This document shows positions 8,885 through 16,714 of a stretch of 64,000 nt of DNA, in pieces. This DNA is from Halieaceae bacterium UBA5044 (GTDB lineage Bacteria; Pseudomonadota; Gammaproteobacteria; Pseudomonadales; Halieaceae). The stretch is taken from contig DIBU01000010.1 in NCBI GenBank assembly GCA_002416125.1, forward strand, positions 89,145 through 153,144, given 5' to 3'. The notes under the pieces were generated by a model. The model was not told where the DNA came from and made no database searches. It saw only the letters and a list, made by a program, of their open reading frames with translations. The translations under genes were made by a program, and so were the position numbers. Position 1 is the stretch's first letter, and each line of letters starts with the position of its first letter.

Positions 8885-10267
8885 CTACCAGAGGCTGGCG
8901 ACGGCCATACAGGTCAGCACCGCCAGCACCGGTATCACGACCGTGACAACACCCATGTCGCGGTAGGCTTCGCGGTGGGTCAGCCCGGTGATGGTGAGCG
9001 TGGCGACCACGGCTCCCGAGTGGGGCAGGGAGTCGAAGCCACCGGCGGCAATCGTAGCCAGCCGGTGCAGTGTCGCCGGCTCGATGCCCATGTTCAGGTA
9101 GCCCTCTGCCATGGTGGACATGAAGATCTGCAGGCCGCCCGAGGCAGACCCTGTGATGGCTGAGATCACGCTGATAGAGGTGAACATGGACAGCAGGGGA
9201 GGTAGGCTGGCGTCCAGCATGACGCCAGTGAACTGGGCAAAGCCCTGGGTTTGCGTGACCACGCCCGCGAAACCGATCACGGCGGCGGTGTTGATGAGCG
9301 GAATGATGGAATCCTGCGTGCCCTCGCCGATACTGTGCAGGGCGTGACGGCGCACTGCCGGGAACATGAGCACGGTCAGCAGTGTCCCGGCAAATAGCGC
9401 AAGGCTGGGCCATATCACGGGCTGTGCATTGGCGAAGGCCAGCAGCGTGTAGGCGGCGCTGTCGCCTTCCCCGAGGAATGCGGTAAGCACCCGCGGAAGC
9501 AGGATTGCCCCCAGGACCAGCACCGGTGGCAGCAGTGCCAGTGTCCAGTGCGGGTAGCTCGCTTCACCGGGGTCCTCGGCGATGTGTCGGTCACGCGGCC
9601 CGGCGACAAAGCCATCGCCCTTCGCGGCGGCCCGCAGGCGCTGACTTTCCAGATACCACATGCCCAGGCCGAACATCATGGCGCTAGCCAGAATGCCGAG
9701 CCAGCCGCCGGCGAACAGGTCGGTGCCCAGTGCGACAGAGGAGATGACGTTGTGGATGGACGGGGTGCCGGGCAGGGCGGTCAGTGTGAAAGTCCCCGCG
9801 CCGAGTGCGAGGGCGGCACAGAACAGTCTCTTTGGAATATTGGCCTGCTGCAGCAGTTTGATGCCCAGTGGATACATGGCGAAGATCACGACAAACACTA
9901 CCACACCGCCGTAGGTGAGCAGTGCCGTTGACAGCACCGTAATCCACAGTGCGCGGTTTGGTCCCAGTTTGCGGACCATGGCGAGGGCGATACTGGACGC
10001 TGCGTGACTGTCTCCCATGACCCGGCCGAACATGGCGCCAGCCGCGAACAGCAGGAAAAACCTGCCCGCAAAGGTAAATGCGCCCAGTGGGCCGAAGGCG
10101 AAGTATTCCCCGAGACCCTCCGCCAGCGGCAGGCCATTGCTGACAATCACTACACCCGCGCTGAGCAACGCCGCGAATACGATATTGATACCGCGCAGGG
10201 CCAGCCAGATGAGCAGTGAAAGTGCGACGAGAAGCCCGGCGTAACCGAAAGCGCTGCTGAGAGCCAT
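8885..10267 (-). CDS. GntP-family permease
   Basis: This is a polytopic inner-membrane transporter of 460 residues. Hydrophobic segments alternate along the whole length, with GAGTFTLTALPGTPSIHN at about 165-185 and GSASGGLQIFMSTM and GGFDSLPHSGAVV in the C-terminal half, all typical of the GntP/citrate-type superfamily (gluconate, hydroxybutyrate and related acids). The substrate cannot be read from sequence. It stands alone and converges with pnp. The leader has AATAACAAGGGA directly at the Shine-Dalgarno region, a CA-rich motif of the kind bound by Hfq/Crc in Pseudomonas. This is of interest because a CrcZ-like locus lies 5 kb away. Confidence 0.85.
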   Translation of the reverse strand: MALSSAFGYAGLLVALSLLIWLALRGINIVFAALLSAGVVIVSNGLPLAEGLGEYFAFGPLGAFTFAGRFFLLFAAGAMFGRVMGDSHAASSIALAMVRKLGPNRALWITVLSTALLTYGGVVVFVVIFAMYPLGIKLLQQANIPKRLFCAALALGAGTFTLTALPGTPSIHNVISSVALGTDLFAGGWLGILASAMMFGLGMWYLESQRLRAAAKGDGFVAGPRDRHIAEDPGEASYPHWTLALLPPVLVLGAILLPRVLTAFLGEGDSAAYTLLAFANAQPVIWPSLALFAGTLLTVLMFPAVRRHALHSIGEGTQDSIIPLINTAAVIGFAGVVTQTQGFAQFTGVMLDASLPPLLSMFTSISVISAITGSASGGLQIFMSTMAEGYLNMGIEPATLHRLATIAAGGFDSLPHSGAVVATLTITGLTHREAYRDMGVVTVVIPVLAVLTCMAVASLW

Positions 10268-10279
10268 GCGAGAGGTCCC

Positions 10280-10288
10280 TTGTTATTA
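10280..10288 (-). promoter_or_regulatory. CA-rich (AANAAN) motif at the permease ribosome-binding site
   Basis: The minus strand reads TAATAACAA directly in front of GGGA, the likely Shine-Dalgarno of the GntP permease. In Pseudomonas such motifs at translation starts of carbon-uptake genes are Hfq/Crc repression sites. The motif is visible; the function is inferred. Confidence 0.35.
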
Positions 10289-10359
10289 TCGTTCGTGTCG
10301 CAGTATATCCCCACGCCCGCGCGGGGGGGAGTGTCGGCGTCAGTGGTTCGCGCGGGTGT

Positions 10360-11244
10360 TCAGGGTGAGGCGAGCATGCCCCAGTCGGAGACGGGGTTCA
10401 GGGTGAGCCTGACGTTGTCGATCAGGCGTGTGGAACCCAGCCGTGCGGCCGCGAGAATGGCGATCTCTTCGGTGTTTTCGTTCACCGCACGCAGTGTGCG
10501 AGCATCGCGAATGGCGAAGTAGTCCGGTTCGAACCCGGCCTGTAACAGTTGCATGCGGGCGTGGGACTCAAGCTGCAGGAAGTTGTCGAAGCCGCAGGCA
10601 ACCGCATCGCGACAGCTGACCAGCGTGGCGTGGATCAACGGCGCCAGCTTGCGCTGCTCCTCCGACAGGTAGCCATTGCGCGAGCTCTTCGCCAGGCCGT
10701 CGGTATCGCGCGCGGTGGCAACACCTTCAATCTGGATCGGCATGCACAGGTCGGTGACCATCTTGCGGATGATGGTGAGTTGCTGGAAATCCTTTTCGCC
10801 GAACACCGCCACATCGGGCTGCACGATGTTGAACAGTTTGCTGACCACGGTGGTCACGCCGGTAAAGTGCCCGGGCCGGCTGCTGCCACACAGCGTTTCC
10901 GACAGGTCCGGTACCTGCACCTGGGTCTGCAGTGCCATGCCCTCGGGATACATTTCCTCGACATCGGGCAGAAACAGGTGCTGCACGCCCTCGCTGAACA
11001 GCTTTTCCTTGTCGGCGGCCAGCGTGCGCGGGTAAGCGTCGAGGTCCTCGTTGGGGCCAAACTGCAGCGGATTGACGAAGATGCTGACCACAACGATATC
11101 GGCGAGGGTGCGCGCGCGGCGCACCAGTTCGAGGTGGCCCTCATGCAGATTGCCCATGGTGGGCACGAAGGCAATGCGCTGGCCCTGTTGGCGGCAGCTC
11201 CGCAGGGCGGATTGCAGCGGTGCTATGGCAGTGTACGTTCGCAT
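10360..11244 (-). CDS. panC: Pantothenate synthetase (pantoate-beta-alanine ligase)
   Basis: PanC joins pantoate and beta-alanine with ATP, the last step to vitamin B5. From the ATG at 11244 the protein is 294 residues and starts MRTYTAIAPLQSAL, matching the family. The frame is open upstream to 11361 but that part has no homologous look. It has the HIGH-like PTMGNLHEGH (28-37), FVNPLQFGPNED, and the KMSKS-like loop LAKSSRNGYL. It is downstream of panB on the same strand, separated by 229 nt that carry a possible own promoter and short inverted repeats. Confidence 0.96.
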   Translation of the reverse strand: MRTYTAIAPLQSALRSCRQQGQRIAFVPTMGNLHEGHLELVRRARTLADIVVVSIFVNPLQFGPNEDLDAYPRTLAADKEKLFSEGVQHLFLPDVEEMYPEGMALQTQVQVPDLSETLCGSSRPGHFTGVTTVVSKLFNIVQPDVAVFGEKDFQQLTIIRKMVTDLCMPIQIEGVATARDTDGLAKSSRNGYLSEEQRKLAPLIHATLVSCRDAVACGFDNFLQLESHARMQLLQAGFEPDYFAIRDARTLRAVNENTEEIAILAAARLGSTRLIDNVRLTLNPVSDWGMLASP

Positions 11245-11343
11245 ATCTACATAACCCCCGAAACACGGTAAAGGGTGACGCAAGACCGGAACTAGCTGGT
11301 CGTTATGGGCCGCGGATGGTGACCCATCGGCGAGCGGACGGGC

Positions 11344-11372
11344 AGTATGCCCCAAGCGCACACACCCGGCAA
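11344..11372 (-). promoter_or_regulatory. Possible sigma-70 promoter of panC
   Basis: On the minus strand TTGCCG (11367-11372) and CATACT (11344-11349) are 17 bp apart, about 100 nt before the panC start. Each hexamer matches four of six consensus bases. This is a moderate candidate only. Confidence 0.35.
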
Positions 11373-11401
11373 TGGATCGAAATCAAAAGTCTGGACGATT
11401 T

Positions 11402-11459
11402 TGTTACCTGGGGAAGCAGGTTGTGGCGGGGGTAACACCGCTGTTACACAGGCCTGTGT
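11402..11459. repeat. Inverted repeats in the panB-panC gap
   Basis: GTAACA-CCGC-TGTTAC (11432-11447) abuts the perfect palindrome ACACAGGCCTGTGT (11446-11459), and another TGTTAC lies at 11402-11407. No T run follows. The TGTTAC/GTAACA units resemble CbrB half-sites but with the wrong spacing (4 rather than 14 nt), so the role is open: a terminator remnant or a regulator site. Confidence 0.35.
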
Positions 11460-11473
11460 TGGTGCGGCATGGC

Positions 11474-12265
11474 TCAGCTGTAGCTGTGCTCTTCACGCGG
11501 GTAGGCACCGGATTTGACGGCCTGCACAAAGGCGGCGAGCGCTTCCTGTATGCTGTTGCTGCCGGCCATGAAATTCTGCACGAAGCGCGCGCTGTGGCTG
11601 GAAAGTCCGAGCATGTCGTGCATGACCAGCACCTGCGCGTCCGTGCCTGCGCCGGCTCCGATACCGATCACCGGGATATCCAGCTTGTCGCTGATGTCCG
11701 TGGCCAGGTGGGAGGGCACGCATTCCAGCACCAGCAGGCTGGCGCCGGCGTCCTGGATTTCGACCGCATCGGCGAGAATGGACTTGGCTTCCTTGGGGGT
11801 CCGCCCCTGTACGCGGAAGCCGCCCAGCGCATTGACTGACTGTGGCGTCAGCCCCAGGTGTGCACAGACCGGTATGCCGCGCTCCACCAGCATGGATATG
11901 GTGTCGGAAAGCCAGGTGCCCCCCTCCAGCTTCACCATCTGCGCGCCAGCCTGCATCAGCCGGGTCGCATTGGCCATTGCCTGCGTGGGCGTGCTGTAGC
12001 TCATGAACGGCATGTCGGCGATCACCAGTGACTCCGGCGCACCGCGCACCACACATTCCGTGTGGTAGACCATGTGATCCACGGATACCGGGATGGTGCT
12101 GTCGTGGCCCTGCAGCACCATGCCCAGTGAGTCGCCCACCAGAATGGTTTCAGCGCCCGCCTCGGATACCAGCCGGGAGAAAGTGGCATCGTACGCGGTG
12201 ATGCACACAAACTTTTCCCCGGCGGCCTTCATTTTGTCGAGGGTGCTGATGGTGATCTTGCCCAT
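11474..12265 (-). CDS. panB: 3-methyl-2-oxobutanoate hydroxymethyltransferase
   Basis: PanB makes ketopantoate from 2-ketoisovalerate and methylene-THF. From the ATG at 12265 it is 263 residues, MGKITISTLDKMK onward; a GTG three codons upstream is also possible. Metal- and substrate-site motifs are in place: VGDSLGMVLQGHDST (about 43-57), MVKLEGG and AHLGLTPQ. It follows the deoxynucleoside kinase gene after only a few bases, in the order pcnB-folK-(kinase)-panB-panC seen in pseudomonads. Confidence 0.96.
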   Translation of the reverse strand: MGKITISTLDKMKAAGEKFVCITAYDATFSRLVSEAGAETILVGDSLGMVLQGHDSTIPVSVDHMVYHTECVVRGAPESLVIADMPFMSYSTPTQAMANATRLMQAGAQMVKLEGGTWLSDTISMLVERGIPVCAHLGLTPQSVNALGGFRVQGRTPKEAKSILADAVEIQDAGASLLVLECVPSHLATDISDKLDIPVIGIGAGAGTDAQVLVMHDMLGLSSHSARFVQNFMAGSNSIQEALAAFVQAVKSGAYPREEHSYS

Positions 12266-12273
12266 GCGCTGCA

Positions 12274-12957
12274 CTATCCAAAGAACGTGGGATTGAAGTA
12301 ATGGCGGCCGCTGCGGATGTCCAGCAGGTAGTCGACCAGGTGCCGGTAATCATCCTCGCCCTGGGCGAGGTCGATCTCGCTGGCGTTGACGATAAGTAAA
12401 GGAGCTTCATCGTAATACAGAAAAAACTCACTGTACACTTCGTTCAGGCGCTCCAGGTAGTCGCGTTCGATGGCTCTTTCGTGCTCGATACCGCGCTGGT
12501 GAATGCGGTCGAGAAGGATGTCCGTGGGTGCCTGCAGGTAGATGACGAGGTCTGGTGTGGGCGGTTCGATACGCAGTTGCTCGTAGACTCGCTGGTACAG
12601 CTGGAACTCGTCACTGTCGAGATTGACCCGCGCGAACAGCGGGTCCTTCTCGATCAGGAAATCAGACACCCGGGATTCCGCGAAAATGTCCCCCTGGCGC
12701 AGGTCGTTGATTTTCTGCGCGCGCTGAAACAGGAAGAAGAGCTGGGTGGCGAGCGCAGCGTGGCGCTGGTTGCCATAGAAACGTTCGAGGAACGGGTTCT
12801 GGTGTGCCTCCTCCAGCAGCATGGGATAGCCAAAGGTTGCCGCCAGGCGGCTTGCCAGGGTGGTTTTGCCAACGCCGATCGGCCCCTCGACGGCAATGTA
12901 GCCCGGTGGCGTGCGGCCCTTCAGGTCGACGCCAGTGGTGGGGGTGTCTGTGCTCAA
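12274..12957 (-). CDS. Deoxynucleoside kinase family protein
   Basis: Predicted 5'-phosphorylation of deoxyribonucleosides (dAK/dGK/dCK-like). The 227-residue protein has the P-loop EGPIGVGKTT (24-33), the ESRVSDFLIEKDP segment that corresponds to the family DRS-type region, and the LID-like arginine stretch RIHQRGIEHER. I chose the TTG at 12957, which has GGGAG eight bases upstream and begins just after the folK stop; the frame is open 25 codons further but overlaps folK. The nucleoside specificity is not visible. Its constant place between folK and panB suggests cotranscription only. Confidence 0.88.
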   Translation of the reverse strand: MSTDTPTTGVDLKGRTPPGYIAVEGPIGVGKTTLASRLAATFGYPMLLEEAHQNPFLERFYGNQRHAALATQLFFLFQRAQKINDLRQGDIFAESRVSDFLIEKDPLFARVNLDSDEFQLYQRVYEQLRIEPPTPDLVIYLQAPTDILLDRIHQRGIEHERAIERDYLERLNEVYSEFFLYYDEAPLLIVNASEIDLAQGEDDYRHLVDYLLDIRSGRHYFNPTFFG

Positions 12958-12959
12958 GA

Positions 12960-13481
12960 TCAGGGCTCCCGTGTGTCCTGCAAATGATAGTCCAGCGTGA
13001 CCGCGCTGCGCGTCAGGCCGGTGGCCGGGCACTGGGCCACCAGGGTAGCCAGCGAGCCGAGCCCGGGCACCACAAGGTCGTCCGGGTAAATATCGAGGAG
13101 AGGATAAAGGACGAAGTGACGTTCCGCCATGCCCGGGTGGGGAACCTGTAGCCTCGGCAGGCGGATCTGCCCTGCATCGTACAGCAGGATATCCAGGTCC
13201 AGGGTACGTGGTCCCCAGCGTACGCTGCGTTCGCGGCCCTGTGCCTGTTCAATGCCCTGCAGCGCATCGAGCAGGGGGAGTGGGCCCAGCGCTGTGCGCA
13301 CCGCGAGTACCGCGTTCAGGTAGTCGGGCTGCTGCCCCGGGCCCACTGCGGCACTGGCGTACACGCTGGAACCCGCAGTGATGTGGGTCCCCGGCAGCCT
13401 GCGAATGGCATCGACCGCCGTTTGCAGCTGCCGCGGAGGGTTGCCGAGGTTGCTGCCCAGCGCGATACAGGCGTCGGGCAT
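12960..13481 (-). CDS. folK: 2-amino-4-hydroxy-6-hydroxymethyldihydropteridine diphosphokinase
   Basis: FolK transfers pyrophosphate from ATP to hydroxymethyl-dihydropterin in folate synthesis. The 173-residue protein starts MPDACIALGSNLGNP and carries the signature RWGPRTLDLDILLY (about 89-102) with the two Asp that bind Mg. Its ATG overlaps the pcnB stop by one base (TGATG), which indicates coupling to pcnB. Confidence 0.96.
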   Translation of the reverse strand: MPDACIALGSNLGNPPRQLQTAVDAIRRLPGTHITAGSSVYASAAVGPGQQPDYLNAVLAVRTALGPLPLLDALQGIEQAQGRERSVRWGPRTLDLDILLYDAGQIRLPRLQVPHPGMAERHFVLYPLLDIYPDDLVVPGLGSLATLVAQCPATGLTRSAVTLDYHLQDTREP

Positions 13482-14794
13482 CAGGGCGAGGGCGGGCGCC
13501 GTTTGCGCGGGCGCCGCCGGCGCGTACGGCCGCCGCTGTCGTCCCCCGCGTCGCTGGGCGTTTCCAGCATCGGCAGGTTCTGGTTCTCGGGGCGCTCCTG
13601 GAATTCGGTCCAGAATTCCCCCACGCCACCGGTGTCCTCTCCGGCCTCCTCACGCAACAGCAGGAAATCGTATGCGGCGCGAAAACGGCGGTTCTGCAGC
13701 AGCTCACGTGCCTTGCGGCTGTCGCCCCGCTGCAGGCGAAGCTGGAATTCCCAGATTTCCCGCATGGGCTGGCTGAAGCGCCGCGGAATGGCAATGGTGG
13801 CTACCGCGCCGGCGATCACCTGTTGCGCGGCGCTGTGCATGGCCGGCACGGGCGGCTCACCGCGCTCGCGCAGCTGTGCCGCAAGCTGGCTGGTCACCGG
13901 CCACAGCAGGGCGGCCAGCAGGAAGGCTGGTGTGACGGGCTTGTCCGCCTTGATTCGCGTATCGGTGCTGCGCATCGCGGCCCTGACCAGCGCCATGGCG
14001 GTCGGGTCGCGTCGCAGTGCCTCATCGCTTTCGGGGAACAGATACACCAGCAGGTCGTGCTCCAGCAATGCATCAAAGGTGCGCTCGGCGTAGCCGGACA
14101 GGAACAGCTTGAGAAACTCATCGAACAGTCGTGCGGAGGGAATTTCACGCAGCAGGGAGGCGCAGCGGGGGATGGCCGCAGCCGTCTCGCTGTCTACGCC
14201 GAATTCCAGCTTGGCGGCGAACCGCGCCACCCGCAGCATCCGCACCGGGTCTTCGCGGAAGCGCTGCTCCGGGTCGCCAATGATGCACACGCTGCGCCGC
14301 TCCAGGTCCTGCATGCCGTGCACGTGATCGTAGACGGCGAAGCTGGCGGCGTCGTAGTACAGCGCGTTCACCGTCAGGTCGCGGCGCACGGCGTCCTCTT
14401 CCAGCGTGCCGAACACGTTGTCGCGCAGCAGCAGACCCTGCTCGGAGCGGTGAGACGGACCCTTGACCTTGCCTGAGCGCGCTGGTGGCTCGCCATCGTG
14501 ATGGCCGCGAAACGTGGTGACTTCAATGATTTCGCGGCCCATGCGCACGTGCACGATGCGGAACCGGCGGCCGATGATGCGCGAGCCGCGGAACAGTGCA
14601 TGCACTTCTTCGGGGGTTGCATCGGTGGCGACATCGAAGTCTTTCGGATGCCCGCCGAGCAGCAGGTCGCGTACGGCGCCACCCACGAGGTAGGCCTCGT
14701 GGTCTGCCTGGCGCAGCCTCGCCATGACTTTCAGGGCGCCGTCGCTGATGTTCTTGCGGGATATGCAGTGTTGGTCCCTGGGAATGACCTTCAA
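13481..14794 (-). CDS. pcnB: Poly(A) polymerase I
   Basis: PcnB adds 3' A-tails that mark RNA for decay. The 437-residue protein has the nucleotidyltransferase core EAYLVGGAVRDLLLGGHPKDFDVATDATPEEV (about 33-64) with the catalytic DFD, the RRDLTVNALYYD motif, and an Arg-rich C-terminus. TTG appears to be the start (KVIPRDQHCISRKNIS follows, as in homologues). It lies downstream of the CrcZ-like region and opens the pcnB-folK-dnk-panB run. Confidence 0.95.
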   Translation of the reverse strand: MKVIPRDQHCISRKNISDGALKVMARLRQADHEAYLVGGAVRDLLLGGHPKDFDVATDATPEEVHALFRGSRIIGRRFRIVHVRMGREIIEVTTFRGHHDGEPPARSGKVKGPSHRSEQGLLLRDNVFGTLEEDAVRRDLTVNALYYDAASFAVYDHVHGMQDLERRSVCIIGDPEQRFREDPVRMLRVARFAAKLEFGVDSETAAAIPRCASLLREIPSARLFDEFLKLFLSGYAERTFDALLEHDLLVYLFPESDEALRRDPTAMALVRAAMRSTDTRIKADKPVTPAFLLAALLWPVTSQLAAQLRERGEPPVPAMHSAAQQVIAGAVATIAIPRRFSQPMREIWEFQLRLQRGDSRKARELLQNRRFRAAYDFLLLREEAGEDTGGVGEFWTEFQERPENQNLPMLETPSDAGDDSGGRTRRRRPRKRRPPSP

Positions 14795-14879
14795 GCGGGA
14801 GTTGCCTTTTGCGATAGAAAAACAGCGGCCAGTTTAGCACAGGCGAAAAGCTGTGGTCTTCAGGGTTTGAGGGGGCATG

Positions 14880-15070
14880 CAAGCGACGGGGAAGACAGTT
14901 GTCTTCCCCATCCAGGTCACAAGCGAATCGTTATTGTTATGCGGGCGCCGTTGTTCTTATCGCGGCTTTTGAGCCTGGAAATCGAAGGGGAAGAAACCTT
15001 CCCCATCCAGGTCCACAGTGTCTCTGTTATTGTTATTGGGGCAAGGGTGTTATTGTTATTGTTGTTGCCG
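14880..15070 (-). ncRNA. crcZ: CrcZ-like small RNA (candidate)
   Basis: The cbrB-pcnB gap is where Pseudomonas carries crcZ, the sRNA that titrates Hfq/Crc and relieves catabolite repression. On the minus strand the gap has four CA-rich clusters: about 15067-15049 (AACAACAATAACAATAACA), 15037-15025, 14959-14950 and 14940-14930. They are interleaved with two hairpins that share the same arms and flank (14888-14909 and 14987-15004, each followed on the plus strand by ATCCAGGTC). A sigma-54 promoter stands just upstream at 15081-15096. The start is estimated from the promoter; the 3' end is uncertain because I see no clear T-rich terminator. There is no credible ORF in the gap. Confidence 0.65.
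14888..15013. repeat. Duplicated hairpin element inside the CrcZ-like region
   Basis: Two copies of a stem GGGGAAG...CTTCCCC followed by ATCCAGGTC occur about 99 nt apart. The first (14888-14909) is a perfect 22-base palindrome; the second (14987-15004) has a four-base loop. The CA motifs lie between and beyond the stems, as if the stems spaced the single-stranded binding sites. Confidence 0.7.
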
Positions 15071-15080
15071 GGCGGAACAA

Positions 15081-15096
15081 TGCAGATGGCGTGCCA
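15081..15096 (-). promoter_or_regulatory. Sigma-54 promoter of the CrcZ-like sRNA
   Basis: The minus strand reads TGGCACGCCATCTGCA: GG, ten bases, GC, against the consensus TGGCACG-N4-TTGCW with one mismatch. The expected start site is near 15070, just before the first CA cluster. The gene immediately upstream encodes a sigma-54 activator, CbrB. Confidence 0.8.
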
Positions 15097-15171
15097 GAAA
15101 AATAAAAGTTCAATAAAAACAGTGTGTTAATAAAATCCGAAGGAGTTCCCCGGCACACAAAAATTTGTGTT

Positions 15172-15220
15172 TGTTACGCATCTACTCCGCTGCATGTTAC
15201 AGCGGGCGATGCGGGTAACG
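15172..15220. promoter_or_regulatory. CbrB-type upstream activator sites
   Basis: TGTTAC (15195-15200), 14 bases, GTAACG (15215-15220) matches the TGTTAC-N14-GTAACA dyad described for CbrB in Pseudomonas, except for the last base. A further TGTTAC is at 15172-15177. The dyad sits about 125-150 bp upstream of the predicted sRNA start and touches the cbrB stop codon, a normal position for an enhancer of a sigma-54 promoter. Confidence 0.65.
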
Positions 15221-15221
15221 C

Positions 15222-16649
<1,428 letters not shown>

Positions 16650-16714
16650 GCGTTGTTACCTCCTGAACGCAAGCTACACAACATACCCTTGCCGCCTACT
16701 TTTTTCCAGTCGGT

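Noticed and set aside
14498..15130. 210-codon plus-strand frame across the cbrB-pcnB gap
   Set aside because: It is opposite pcnB and then low-complexity; the gap is better explained by an sRNA with a sigma-54 promoter.
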